Positions 1-8,630 of a stretch of DNA of 64,000 bases are shown in pieces. The notes under the pieces are model-generated. The model worked only from the letters and a program-made list of their open reading frames with translations. It was not told where the DNA came from and did not search any database. The number at the start of each line of letters is the position of its first letter. The stretch's first letter is position 1. Position numbers and translations under genes: made by a program. This stretch comes from DATAFF01 sp963744915 (GTDB lineage: Bacteria > Pseudomonadota > Alphaproteobacteria > Rhizobiales > Aestuariivirgaceae). The stretch lies in contig CAVUUY010000025.1 in the NCBI GenBank assembly GCA_963744915.1, forward strand, positions 39,155 through 103,154, given 5' to 3'.

Positions 1-1
1 G

Positions 2-1282
2 GCGCGGTTCGGCGAATGGGCGACGCGCAGCTACACCAATGCCAAGGTCCGCGAAAATTATGCCCGGCGGTTCTCCATCCGCTTCCCCAACGAGGAGCTG
101 CCCGCCGCTCGGCCGCAGCAGACCACGGCGCTCTATGACGTGATGCTCGCCAATGGCGCGGTGATGGGCGACAGCTGGGGTCTCGAGACGCCGCTGTGGT
201 TCGCCCCCAGGGGTGTCGAGGCGAAGGACATCGTTTCCTTTCACCGCTCCAACGACTTCCCGCATGTGAAGGCCGAATGCCTCGGCGTGCGCGAGCGGGT
301 CGGCATCACCGAGATCGCCAATTTCGCCAAGTTCGAGTTTTCCGGCCCCGGCGCCGAGCGCTTCCTGTCGCGGCTGATGACCAATCGCATGCCCCGCCGC
401 GGCCGCCTGGTCCTGACGCCGATGCTCAACCAGCGCGGCAAGCTAATCGGCGATTTCACCATCGCCCATGCCGGCGAGAACCGGTTCCTGCTCTGGGGTT
501 CGAGCCAGGCGCAGAAGCATCATCTGCGCTGGTTCGAGAAGCACCTGCCCGATGACGGATCGGTGCGCATTCACCGCTTCGACATGGGCCTGGTCGGCCT
601 GTCGATCGCCGGCCCGCTGTCGCGCGCCCTGCTGCAGCGCCTGACCGACGAGGATGTGTCGGCGGCGGCATTCCGGTTCATGGACCACCGGGCGATCGAG
701 GTCGCCAACATGCCGGCCATGGTCAACCGGGTGACCTATACCGGCGACCTCGGCTACGAGATCTGGGTCAGGCCGGAATATCAGCGCCGGCTCTATGCCG
801 AGATCATCGCCGCGGGACGGGAGTTCGGGCTCGTCGATTTCGGCATGCGGGCGCTGCTGTCCTTGCGGCTCGAGAAGAACTTCCCGACCTGGTATCGCGA
901 GCTTCGGCCGATCTATGGGCCTTATGAAGCCGATGTCGGGCGCTTCGTCGACCTCGCCAAGGCCGACTTCATCGGCAGGGAGGCAGCCATGATCGAGAAG
1001 GAGGAGGGCGGGGCGCTGCGAAGGCTCACCATGGTGGTCGATGCCGAAGACGCCGACGTCCTGGGCGATGAGCCGATCTGGCACGACGGCAGGGTCGTCG
1101 GCTGGGTGACCTCTGGCGGCTACGCCCATTGGGCCGACAAGTCGCTGGCGATGGGCTATGTACCGCGCCAGCTCATCCAGGAGGATGACGGCTTCGCGAT
1201 CGAGATCATCGGCAGCCGCCGCCCTGCCCGGCCGCAGCGGACGCCGCTATTCGACCCGGAAGGGGCGCGGATGCGGGGCTGA
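2..1282 (+). CDS. Dimethylglycine dehydrogenase-like protein, C-terminal part (GcvT domain), cut by window edge
   Basis: The reading frame is open from base 2, so the gene starts left of the window; the first in-window start (GTG at 140) is internal. The visible 426 residues begin with the stretch that joins an FAD-dependent DadA-type oxidase domain to a GcvT folate-binding domain (SYTNAKVRENYARRF, then WGLETPLWF). The GcvT part follows, with GYEIWV in a typical YTGDLGYEIW block, and then the GcvT C-terminal barrel. Proteins of this layout oxidatively demethylate dimethylglycine, sarcosine or related amines and pass the C1 unit to tetrahydrofolate. It ends 13 bases before the stop of the facing MttB-like gene, so the two transcription units converge. 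Substrate is unknown; DmdA, the DMSP demethylase, is also a GcvT relative, which matters next to the DMSP-lyase-like gene. Confidence 0.85.
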   Translation, partial: ARFGEWATRSYTNAKVRENYARRFSIRFPNEELPAARPQQTTALYDVMLANGAVMGDSWGLETPLWFAPRGVEAKDIVSFHRSNDFPHVKAECLGVRERVGITEIANFAKFEFSGPGAERFLSRLMTNRMPRRGRLVLTPMLNQRGKLIGDFTIAHAGENRFLLWGSSQAQKHHLRWFEKHLPDDGSVRIHRFDMGLVGLSIAGPLSRALLQRLTDEDVSAAAFRFMDHRAIEVANMPAMVNRVTYTGDLGYEIWVRPEYQRRLYAEIIAAGREFGLVDFGMRALLSLRLEKNFPTWYRELRPIYGPYEADVGRFVDLAKADFIGREAAMIEKEEGGALRRLTMVVDAEDADVLGDEPIWHDGRVVGWVTSGGYAHWADKSLAMGYVPRQLIQEDDGFAIEIIGSRRPARPQRTPLFDPEGARMRG

Positions 1283-1295
1283 CCGGACCTCCGCC

Positions 1296-2837
1296 TCAGT
1301 CGAGCGGGGAACCGCCTTCGCGGATCCGGCGCGCGACAAAGGCGTCGAGCGCCATGCGCATCTCATCGGCAATGGGCGGCGGCTCATATTCGGCAAGCGC
1401 CTGCTTGTAGACCCGATGGGCGCGGCTGGTGGCATCGAGGCCGCCGGCCTCGAGCCAGGCACCGTAATTCTGGGTGGTGGAAATGATCGGACGGTGGAAC
1501 GCCGTCTCGAAGGTGGCGATGGTGCGGGGCGTGCCGAAAAAATGCCCGCCCGGGCCGACCTCGGCGATCTCCTCGAGCGCCAGCGTGTCGGCGTCGATTT
1601 TCACCGGCTGCAGCCACACCGCCATGTTCTGCAGCACCTCGACATCGAGCACGAATTTTTCGAACGAGGAGCACAGGCCGCCTTCGAGCCACCCTGCCCC
1701 ATGCATCAACAGATTGGCGCCGGCCGTGATGGCAGCCCAGGTCGCGGCGACCCCCTCGAGCATGGCGCCCGCATCCGGGGCATTCGAGGCGCAGAAGGCG
1801 GATGAGCGCAGCGGCATGCGATAGCGCCGGGCAAGCTGACCACCAATATGGGTGAAGCGATAGGACTCGGCGAGACCATAGGCCGGGGCGCCGGTCTTCA
1901 GATCGACGTTCTTGGCCGCGTTGCCATACAGCACCGGGGCGCCCGGCCGGACCAGCTGGGCCAGGGTGACCCCGAACAGGATCTCGGCATTGTTCATCGC
2001 CATGCCGGCGGCGACGGTCGCCGGAGCGGTGGCGCCGGCCATGATGAACGGGGTGATCAGCGTCGGCTGGCCGTATCGCGCCATCTCGATGACGCCGGTC
2101 GCCATGGCGAGGTCATATTGCAGCGGCGAGTTGGTGTTGATGATCGAGAACACGCCGGGCCTTGCGGCAAACTGCTCGAGCGTCTCGCCGCGGGCAATGG
2201 CGCACATTTCGAAGACATCGAGGATGCGCTGACGGCTCTGGCAGAACACATAGGGCACCTTGTCGGTGAGCGTCAGCATCGAGCGCGTCGCCTCGAGATG
2301 GCGGTAGCGCACCTCGATATCGAGCGGCTCGACGGGCGAGCCGCCGACCAGATGAATGATGTTGAAGAATTGCGCAAGCCGCAGGAAATCGTCGTGATCG
2401 GCCAGCGTCCCGGAGCGGCGGCCGCGCTCGATGTCGGAACAATTGGGCGGGCCGAGCACCGTCGCGAAGGCGATGTCGTCGCCCCCGACCCGTACGCTGT
2501 TCGAAGGATTGCGCGGCACGAGCCCGATCACCGGCGGGACGCTGGTCAGGGCGTGCTCCACCAGCTCGCGGTCGAGCCGCACCCGCATCGTTCCATCATT
2601 GACCAGCGCTCCGGCTTGCGCCAGGATGGCGCGGGCCTCGGGCGAATAGCATTTCACCCCGATCTCGCTCAGAAGCCGCAGCGACGCCTGGTGGAGCGCT
2701 TCGATCTCATCGTCGGACACGATGGCGAGCCGGGGGTAGTGGTTGACGATCTGATGTCTCGCAAGCTGGTTGATGGCACCGGGACGACGGCGCTCGCTGC
2801 CGCGGCGGGTCCGGATACCGTCGCTGCCGCGGCTCAT
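1296..2837 (-). CDS. Trimethylamine methyltransferase (MttB) family protein
   Basis: This 513-residue protein has the MttB superfamily barrel (SLRLLSEIGVKCYSPEA near the N terminus; MTVATGVIEMARYGQPTL-like core; HGAGWLEGG near residue 400). True MttB uses pyrrolysine at an in-frame amber codon. Here the frame has no internal stop, so it belongs to the non-pyrrolysine group, whose known members (for example glycine betaine methyltransferase MtgB) move a methyl from a quaternary amine to a corrinoid protein. No corrinoid protein gene is visible in the window. The ATG at 2837 overlaps the TGA of the upstream hydrolase by four bases. A much longer open frame reaches 3260, but its extra N-terminal part is a shadow of the hydrolase. 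Last gene of the six-gene operon. Confidence 0.85.
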   Translation of the reverse strand: MSRGSDGIRTRRGSERRRPGAINQLARHQIVNHYPRLAIVSDDEIEALHQASLRLLSEIGVKCYSPEARAILAQAGALVNDGTMRVRLDRELVEHALTSVPPVIGLVPRNPSNSVRVGGDDIAFATVLGPPNCSDIERGRRSGTLADHDDFLRLAQFFNIIHLVGGSPVEPLDIEVRYRHLEATRSMLTLTDKVPYVFCQSRQRILDVFEMCAIARGETLEQFAARPGVFSIINTNSPLQYDLAMATGVIEMARYGQPTLITPFIMAGATAPATVAAGMAMNNAEILFGVTLAQLVRPGAPVLYGNAAKNVDLKTGAPAYGLAESYRFTHIGGQLARRYRMPLRSSAFCASNAPDAGAMLEGVAATWAAITAGANLLMHGAGWLEGGLCSSFEKFVLDVEVLQNMAVWLQPVKIDADTLALEEIAEVGPGGHFFGTPRTIATFETAFHRPIISTTQNYGAWLEAGGLDATSRAHRVYKQALAEYEPPPIADEMRMALDAFVARRIREGGSPLD

Positions 2838-3655
2838 CCTTCGCGCTCCTTGAGGACCTTGAGGAAGAAGGCAACCTCCTGCGCCCAGGTCGCTTCCTCG
2901 AAGATCGATCCATGGGTGCCGCCGGGAACGGCGACGAACCGCTTCGGCTCGACCGCCGCCTCGAACAGCCGTTTGCCGAGCGCGAACGGCACGACGGGGT
3001 CGGCATCGCCGTGAACGATCAGGAGCGGCGCATGCACCTTGGTGATGGCATCGAGCAATTCGAAGCGATCGCGCAGCAGCAGATCGACCGGCAGCCAGCC
3101 ATAATGGTAGCGGGCGACATCCACCATCGAGGTGTAGGGCGCCTCGAGCGCCAGGGCTGCCACCGGGCGGGAGGCGGCAAGCTGGACCGCCACACCGGTG
3201 CCGAGCGACTCGCCGACGATCACCAGGCTGCCCGGGCTGACCCCCTTGGCCATCAGCCAATCATAGGCGGCGTTGGCATCGATCATGAGCCCGCGCTCGC
3301 TCGGCTGGCCGGTCGATCCGCCATAGCCGCGCCAGGACAGATAAAGGACGCCGAAGCCGGCCTTGCGGTAGTACTGAAAGCGCAGCGGCCGTTCGGCGAT
3401 CGAACCGGCATTGCCATGGAGAAACAGCACGGTCGGCCGGCCGGCAGGGGCGGGGGCATACCAGGCGACGAGCTTCTCGCCGTCCGGGGTCTTTATCGAG
3501 GTCACTTCGGCACCGGTGATGCCGAGGGTGGCGGGATCGACCTGCTTGATGTCGGGATGGTAGAGGAGCTGGCGTTGATTGAAGAACATGAAGGCGGCAA
3601 TCATCGCATAGACGCCGAGGCCGACGAGCAGGACGACCATCGAGATCCGCATCAT
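2834..3655 (-). CDS. Alpha/beta hydrolase with N-terminal membrane anchor
   Basis: A 273-residue serine hydrolase. Residues about 5-27 form one membrane segment rich in V, L and I. The fold motifs follow: LFLHGNAGS (oxyanion region), the nucleophile elbow GESLGTG, the acid in VHGDADPVVPF, and the catalytic His in GGTHGS near the C terminus. It resembles the BEM46/YfhR group of membrane-anchored hydrolases, whose substrates are mostly unknown. Start ATG 3655 (or the adjacent ATG 3652) overlaps the TGA of the cupin gene, and its own stop overlaps the start of the MttB gene, so translation is likely coupled on both sides. A role in cleaving an ester or thioester of the operon substrate is only inference. 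Confidence 0.85.
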   Translation of the reverse strand: MMRISMVVLLVGLGVYAMIAAFMFFNQRQLLYHPDIKQVDPATLGITGAEVTSIKTPDGEKLVAWYAPAPAGRPTVLFLHGNAGSIAERPLRFQYYRKAGFGVLYLSWRGYGGSTGQPSERGLMIDANAAYDWLMAKGVSPGSLVIVGESLGTGVAVQLAASRPVAALALEAPYTSMVDVARYHYGWLPVDLLLRDRFELLDAITKVHAPLLIVHGDADPVVPFALGKRLFEAAVEPKRFVAVPGGTHGSIFEEATWAQEVAFFLKVLKEREG

Positions 3656-4275
3656 GTGACGAGCCGGGCCGGCTCGGCCACATCCGAGGTCCAGACATAG
3701 AGCGCGAGCAGCGGATTGGTCCCGGTTCTCGTGGCGTGAACCATGTGCGGCGGATGCCAGATCGTCGCGCCCTGGCTGCGCGGCGCGAAATCCTCGGCGG
3801 CGGACTTCCATTCGCTCGGCCCGGTCAGCAGCCAGTAGAGCTCCGGCGCCGCGTGGCTATGGTCGCGATAGTGCAGATGCGGTCCGAGGACCAGCAACCC
3901 CATGCGGAAATCATCATCGCCGGGCCACAGGCCGCCCGGACCGACCAGCTCGGCATAGGCGTAGTTGTCCATGTAACCGTCACAGTTCATGGCCGCGTCC
4001 GAATAATTGGCGTTTTGCTGCCAGGCAAGCTGGTCCTCGATTTCGGCGATCAGCGCCGCCAGGCTGCTGTCGAGCGTGAGGATGGCGGCAACGGCCTCCG
4101 GCAGGTGGCGGCAGGCGGGCAGTCGACGCGCCGCCGGCAGCCGCGGCACCGCGGCTTCGATCCCTTGCTGCTCGAGCCGGCGCAACGCCAGGCCGACGCC
4201 CTCAGCCATGCGGCGCGGGGCGAGATGGCGGGAGAGTGCGGCAGTGAGCCTGGAGCCGGTCGCCTCGATCATCAT
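3652..4275 (-). CDS. DMSP lyase family cupin (DddL/DddQ-like)
   Basis: A 207-residue protein whose C-terminal half is a single cupin barrel. The metal site is visible in HLHYRDHSHAAPELYW: H135, H139, H141 and E145 with Y147, followed by H174, H177 and H180 in WHPPHMVH. This matches the family annotated as dimethylsulfoniopropionate lyases (DddQ group), where His and Glu residues bind a metal and a Tyr acts as base. The N-terminal 110 residues are helical, as in that family. Many family members outside marine bacteria have not been shown to cleave DMSP, so the substrate is open. ATG 4275 overlaps the stop of the Fe-alcohol dehydrogenase by four bases. The neighbouring MttB, GcvT-type and Fe-ADH genes fit degradation of an onium compound. 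Confidence 0.75.
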   Translation of the reverse strand: MMIEATGSRLTAALSRHLAPRRMAEGVGLALRRLEQQGIEAAVPRLPAARRLPACRHLPEAVAAILTLDSSLAALIAEIEDQLAWQQNANYSDAAMNCDGYMDNYAYAELVGPGGLWPGDDDFRMGLLVLGPHLHYRDHSHAAPELYWLLTGPSEWKSAAEDFAPRSQGATIWHPPHMVHATRTGTNPLLALYVWTSDVAEPARLVT

Positions 4276-5438
4276 TGCCGAGCATCCGCCAGCCGGTAGA
4301 AGCGCTGCGCCAGCATCAAGAGGTCGTCGTCGCCGACCGGCCGCACCGTCGCCTTCCGCATCGGGGCATTTTCCGGTCGAGCCATCTGCGCTGCCAGCAG
4401 GTCCGGCCGGTTGAGCTCGAGCCCGTCGTCGCGGAGCGATATCTTGAGGCCGCTCGCCCGGACCACCCGGCCAAAGGCCGCCACCGCCGCTTCCGGTTCG
4501 GCTGCCTCGCCCATCGCTTGCGCAACGCCGGCAAAGGCTTCCGGAACCGCCGCGGCGACCCAGTCCATGGTGGCGAGCATGGCGAGCGCCGTGGCACGGC
4601 CATGGGCGATTGGCGCCAGCGCCGCCACCGCATGCGAGATGTTGTGGGCAAGGGCGGTGCCGCCATTGTCGATGGCAATGCCGGCATAGCAGGAGCCGAG
4701 CAGCAGGCCGCCGCGGGCGGCCAGGTCCGAACCGTCCCTGATAGCCGCTTCGAGATTGCGGCTGATCAGGCCGATGGCGCGGTGGCAGTAGAGATCGGTG
4801 CCGGGGTTGCGCCGCGCATTGGTCGCCGCCTCGATGGCATGGACCAGCGCATCGAGGGCGGTGGCGGCGGTGAGCGGCGCCGGCAGCGTCGCCGTCAGCT
4901 CGGGATCGAGCAGGGCTGCCACCGGCTTCAGCGGATCGCCCCACGCCCAGGTCTTTACCCCCGAATTCAAGGCGAAAACCGATGTGCGCGTCACCTCCGA
5001 GCCGGTTCCGGCCGTGCTCGGAAGGGCGATGACCGGCAAGGCATCGCCCGGCAGCGGCGTGTCGCACAGCGCATAGGCGGCGGCGCTGAGGCCGCTCCTG
5101 GTGGTTGCCGCCACGAGCTTGGCGGTGTCGAGCGCCGAGCCACCGCCGATCCCGATAATGAGCTCTGCCGGCAAGGCGCGGGCCGCGGCCGTCGCCCGAT
5201 CGATCTCGGCGACCTTGGGCTCACCCGCCAGATCGGCATGGACCGCCGTCCTGTTCCCGGTCTCGGCCAGAATGGCGACGATGCGATCGGTCCATCCGAG
5301 CTTCTGCATCACCGGATCGGCGATGATCATCACGGCACCGCCCGGCGCGATGCGCGCGGCGACCTCGCGCTTGAGGCGCTTGTGGCACCCGGCTCCGAAA
5401 AAAATCGCCGGGACGCGGCTCAATTCGAAGGATTGCAT
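4272..5438 (-). CDS. Iron-containing alcohol dehydrogenase
   Basis: A 388-residue NAD(P)-dependent group III alcohol dehydrogenase. The nucleotide-binding loop GGGSALDTAK lies at about 98-107. Metal ligands are readable: D196 and H200 in DALVHAIEA, H265 or H269 in AHNISHA, and H279 in IAHGR. STAGTGSEVT at 141-150 is the usual cofactor-contact loop. Length and order are normal for the family. It sits three bases after the ornithine-cyclodeaminase-like gene and overlaps the cupin start. DddB of the DMSP lyase pathway, which acts on 3-hydroxypropionate, belongs to the same superfamily, so oxidation of a lyase-derived alcohol is a reasonable inference but not shown. Confidence 0.88.
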   Translation of the reverse strand: MQSFELSRVPAIFFGAGCHKRLKREVAARIAPGGAVMIIADPVMQKLGWTDRIVAILAETGNRTAVHADLAGEPKVAEIDRATAAARALPAELIIGIGGGSALDTAKLVAATTRSGLSAAAYALCDTPLPGDALPVIALPSTAGTGSEVTRTSVFALNSGVKTWAWGDPLKPVAALLDPELTATLPAPLTAATALDALVHAIEAATNARRNPGTDLYCHRAIGLISRNLEAAIRDGSDLAARGGLLLGSCYAGIAIDNGGTALAHNISHAVAALAPIAHGRATALAMLATMDWVAAAVPEAFAGVAQAMGEAAEPEAAVAAFGRVVRASGLKISLRDDGLELNRPDLLAAQMARPENAPMRKATVRPVGDDDLLMLAQRFYRLADARQ

Positions 5439-5441
5439 CGA

Positions 5442-6401
5442 TCATCCTTTGCCGGTGGAAGTCTTGCGGGCGCTGACGATGAAGAGCGCGGTGAAGAGAT
5501 CGAGATGACCACCGCCGCCGTTCTTGTAGAGCGTGATATCGCCCGGCTGGCGCTGTGGCGCGTAGCCGCGAGCGAAGTCGAACAAATCGGCCTCGACCTG
5601 ATCGCGCGCGATGATCCCGCGCCTGATCGGGTCGCCGAGATCGCCAGGCTGGTCGATGGCAAACATGCGCGAATTGACAAACAGCCGCGACCGGGTCACC
5701 GCCTCGTCGTCGCATTCGCGCATGTCGCCGTTGAAGGCGCCGACGAGATCGAGATGGGCGCCCGGCTTCAGCCAGGCGCCCAGCACCAGCGGCACGGTCG
5801 AGGCGGTGGCGCAGGAGACGATGTCGGCGCGCCGGACCGCGCTTTCGAGCGAAGCAACGGCGCGCCCGCCGGCGCTGCTGGCCAGCTCTACGGCACGGTC
5901 GATGCGCCGGGCCCATACCAGGATTTCGCTGATGGAGGGCCGCAGCGCGCAATGGGCGGCAATGAGGTAGGGCGCAAGGCCGCCGGCGCCGACCATCAGC
6001 AGCACCCTCGGATCGTGGCGGGACAGCAGGTCGGAGCCGAGCGCCGAGTTGGCGGCGGTCTTGCGGTAGGTCATGCTGGTGGCGTCGATGATCGCCATCG
6101 GGCTTCCGTCCGTGCCGTCGAACAAGGCATAGAGCGCCTGGACCGCAGGCTTGCCGGGGAAGAGCCGCGGATTGGCCGGCATGACGCTGACCAGCTTGGC
6201 TCCCATGGCAATTCCCGGCTGGAAGGCGGGAAGGGTGAACCAGGTCTGGCGCTCGCCGCCCGGTCCGGTGGCATGGAGCTCGCTTCGATCGACCAGCGGC
6301 TTGTCGCCGCGATGGGCGGCGAGAAGTGCGGCGGCCAATTGCCGGTAGTCGCAGATGGCATGAACCTCGGCGGCGGATACGACGTCCATGGGCGTGCTCA
6401 C
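5442..6401 (-). CDS. Ornithine cyclodeaminase / mu-crystallin family protein
   Basis: A 319-residue Rossmann protein of the OCD/mu-crystallin family. The dinucleotide loop GAGGLA lies near residue 137, after the conserved K-T-A stretch MTYRKTAANSALG, and the end carries KNGGGGHLDLFTA as in this family (usually KS-G-D-L). Members include ornithine cyclodeaminase, alanine dehydrogenase and ketimine reductases, so the specific reaction cannot be named. The GTG start at 6401 overlaps the stop of the DUF1194 gene (GTGA); an in-frame ATG lies at 6389. Second gene of the operon. It may reduce or deaminate an amino-acid product. Confidence 0.85.
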   Translation of the reverse strand: MSTPMDVVSAAEVHAICDYRQLAAALLAAHRGDKPLVDRSELHATGPGGERQTWFTLPAFQPGIAMGAKLVSVMPANPRLFPGKPAVQALYALFDGTDGSPMAIIDATSMTYRKTAANSALGSDLLSRHDPRVLLMVGAGGLAPYLIAAHCALRPSISEILVWARRIDRAVELASSAGGRAVASLESAVRRADIVSCATASTVPLVLGAWLKPGAHLDLVGAFNGDMRECDDEAVTRSRLFVNSRMFAIDQPGDLGDPIRRGIIARDQVEADLFDFARGYAPQRQPGDITLYKNGGGGHLDLFTALFIVSARKTSTGKG

Positions 6402-7123
6402 GATATCCCCGGCCCGGTGATCTCACGCAGCAATTTGCGGGCAATAGCTTCACCATAGGCTTCGTAATCATTGGCTGGGATCATAAAATGATAAGGTCCA
6501 CCAATGATCTGCTGCTCGAAATATTTGTCGAGGGTCGGCCACTCATTGAGGATCGGCAGGCCATTGATGGTGATGCCGCGGGCCACAACCTCATCGCGCG
6601 CGATGGTCACCAGATCGCCCCGGTTGTTGCGCCCGTCGGAGGAGAGATCGATGACCCGCCGCTCGGTGGCATAGGGTGAGGCCATCAGCACCGCGGCGGC
6701 AAATCGCAGGGCATCGCCGATGGCGGTGCCGCCTTCGGCGAGGCCGCGGCGCAGGCGGCCAACCTTGTCGGCAAAGTTCTGGGCTGCCGCCGGGGAATTG
6801 AGGATTGTCCACGGCAAGGCGAGAAGCTGGTTCTTGTCGTCGGACCATTGCATCAGGGTGACGGCGATGCGCCGGCTGGCGCCTGCGGTGATGGCATCAT
6901 GGATGTCGCTGCGGCGGAAAGCGTCGGCGAGGCCCTTGATCTGTAGGCGGAACTCGGAAGCATCGACGCTGTAGGAGCAGTCCACCGCCAGCACCAGCGC
7001 CAGGTCGACCTTTTCGGCCGCCGCGGCATCCGGCGGCCTGGCTGTCAGGCCAAGCGCGAGGCCAAAGCTCACACAGAGGGCGATCCGCCGCAGAGCGGCT
7101 TGAACAAGGCACAGCAGCTGCAT
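6398..7123 (-). CDS. DUF1194 (von Willebrand A-like) exported protein
   Basis: A 241-residue protein with a signal peptide (residues 1 to about 35, ending near PDAAAAEKVD). The mature part matches DUF1194, a vWA-like fold: the MIDAS-type DCSYS motif in LAVDCSYSVDASEF, then GGTAIGDAL and LSSDGRNNRGD. Such proteins are thought to act in the periplasm in metal-dependent protein contacts; no reaction is known. ATG 7123 is the first start followed by a good signal sequence; longer upstream frames are shadows of moaA. It is the first gene of the six-gene operon and is divergent from moaA, with 78 bases between the starts to hold both promoters. Confidence 0.8.
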   Translation of the reverse strand: MQLLCLVQAALRRIALCVSFGLALGLTARPPDAAAAEKVDLALVLAVDCSYSVDASEFRLQIKGLADAFRRSDIHDAITAGASRRIAVTLMQWSDDKNQLLALPWTILNSPAAAQNFADKVGRLRRGLAEGGTAIGDALRFAAAVLMASPYATERRVIDLSSDGRNNRGDLVTIARDEVVARGITINGLPILNEWPTLDKYFEQQIIGGPYHFMIPANDYEAYGEAIARKLLREITGPGIS

Positions 7124-7201
7124 GGGCTCGAGCTTACCATGCCGGGCGCGCGGCCAAGAGCGGCACTTGACGCAGCCTGCAACACTGCCGAAATTCAGGG
7201 C

Positions 7202-8245
7202 ATGACCACCGTCATGACGCAACAGGCCAGTTTTTCCGCCGTTCCGCACCCGCAGCTGATCGATCCGTTCGGCCGGCACGTCACCTATCTCAGGATCTCG
7301 GTGACCGACCGCTGCGACTTCCGCTGCGTCTATTGCATGGCGGAAAACATGACCTTTCTGCCAAAAAAGGAGATTTTGACCCTCGAGGAGATCGATCGCG
7401 TTGCCACCGCTTTCATCCGTCGCGGCGTGCGGAAGCTCAGGCTGACCGGCGGTGAGCCGCTGGTCAGGCGCAACATTTTGGGCCTGGTCGAGCAGCTGTC
7501 CCGCCACCTGAAGTCGGGCGAGCTGGAAGAGCTGACCCTCACCACCAATGGCAGCCAGCTGGCGCGCTATGCGACCGAGCTGTTCCGCCACGGGGTGCGG
7601 CGCATCAATGTGTCGGTCGATACGCTGGACCGCCAGCGGTTCCGGGCGATCACCCGCTGGGGCGACCTGGACAAGGTGCTCGACGGCATCATGGCAGCGC
7701 GCCAGGCCGGGCTTCACGTCAAGGTGAACATGGTAGCGCTGAAGGGGGTCAATGAGGACGAGATCGTGCCGATGCTGGAATGGTGCCATGGGCTGGGCAT
7801 GGACCTGACCCTGATCGAGACCATGCCGCTTGGCGACATCGATGGCGACCGGACGGATCAATATCTGCCGCTGTCGCTGGTGCGGGCACGGCTTCAGGCG
7901 CGCTATCGGCTCGAGGAGATCCCCTACAAGACGGGCGGGCCGGCGCGCTATGTGCGGGTCGGCGAGACTGGCGGCCGCCTCGGCTTCATTACGCCCCTCA
8001 CCCATAATTTCTGCGAGAGCTGCAACAGGGTGCGGTTGACCTGCACGGGCACGCTGTTCATGTGCCTCGGTCAGGAGGATGCGGCCGATCTCAGGGCGCC
8101 GGTCAGGGCCTCGGCCGAGGACGACCTGCTCGATGCAGCCATTCACGAGGCGATCGCCCACAAGCCGCGCGGCCACGACTTCGTCATCGACCGGCGGCGC
8201 AACAAGCCGGCGGTCAGCCGCCATATGAGCGTGACCGGCGGGTAG
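7202..8245 (+). CDS. moaA: GTP 3',8-cyclase MoaA
   Basis: A 347-residue radical-SAM enzyme that converts GTP to 3',8-cH2GTP, the first step of molybdenum cofactor synthesis. The SAM cluster motif CDFRCVYC and the TGGEPLVR loop are near the N terminus. The second 4Fe-4S cluster, which binds substrate, is shown by CESCNRVRLTCTGTLFMC. The protein ends in Gly-Gly, as active MoaA does. ATG 7202 is chosen because the homologous part begins soon after it (LIDPFGRHVTYLRISVTDRC). The open frame continues up to 7100, but that overlaps the divergent gene. No other moa gene is in the window. Confidence 0.95.
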   Translation: MTTVMTQQASFSAVPHPQLIDPFGRHVTYLRISVTDRCDFRCVYCMAENMTFLPKKEILTLEEIDRVATAFIRRGVRKLRLTGGEPLVRRNILGLVEQLSRHLKSGELEELTLTTNGSQLARYATELFRHGVRRINVSVDTLDRQRFRAITRWGDLDKVLDGIMAARQAGLHVKVNMVALKGVNEDEIVPMLEWCHGLGMDLTLIETMPLGDIDGDRTDQYLPLSLVRARLQARYRLEEIPYKTGGPARYVRVGETGGRLGFITPLTHNFCESCNRVRLTCTGTLFMCLGQEDAADLRAPVRASAEDDLLDAAIHEAIAHKPRGHDFVIDRRRNKPAVSRHMSVTGG

Positions 8246-8252
8246 CGGCCGC

Positions 8253-8630
8253 TTAATTTTCCGGCAGGCCGGCCACGACATCGATCTCGACGCGGGCATC
8301 GATGGTGAGCCCCGCCACCATCGAGACGCGGGCCGGCGGATCGGTTGGGAAGAACTCGCGATAGGTGGCGTTGAACGCGGCGAAATCCTCCGCTCGGGTA
8401 AGGATTACGTTGACCTTGAGCACGTCGCTCAAGGTTGCGCCACCGGCAGCGAGCACCGCTGCAATGTTGCGGAAAGTCTGGCGGGTTTCGGCGGCAATCC
8501 CGCCTGCCACCACCTTCCCCGCGGCATCCATGCCGACCATGCCCGAAACGAACAGGAGGTTGCCGAAGCGCACCGCATCCGACAGCGGCAGGCCTTCCGA
8601 ATTCTCGACGTTGATGGTCGTGCGTTTCAA
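8253..8630 (-). CDS. RidA (YjgF/UK114) family enamine deaminase
   Basis: A 125-residue RidA-type protein, normal family length. Family members hydrolyse reactive enamine/imine intermediates released by PLP dehydratases. Visible features are LLFVSGMVGMD, the QTFRNIAAVL helix, and RVSMVAGL, where RidA has its substrate-binding Arg, followed by VEIDVVA. The start is set by context: TTG at 8630 overlaps the TGA of the upstream permease (TTGA), giving a protein that starts exactly where the family does. The longer frame from 8690 lies within the permease gene. Placed with an amino-acid importer and a SelA-like PLP enzyme, it probably clears an enamine from amino-acid breakdown. Confidence 0.88.
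   Translation of the reverse strand: MKRTTINVENSEGLPLSDAVRFGNLLFVSGMVGMDAAGKVVAGGIAAETRQTFRNIAAVLAAGGATLSDVLKVNVILTRAEDFAAFNATYREFFPTDPPARVSMVAGLTIDARVEIDVVAGLPEN

Noticed and set aside
1296..2837. Pyrrolysine-coding amber codon in the MttB-like gene
   Set aside because: The frame runs without an internal TAG, so it is a non-pyrrolysine member.
4275..6458. 727-codon open frame on the plus strand
   Set aside because: It lies antisense to the Fe-ADH and OCD genes, is rich in R, G, A and D, and has no domain; it is a GC-rich shadow.
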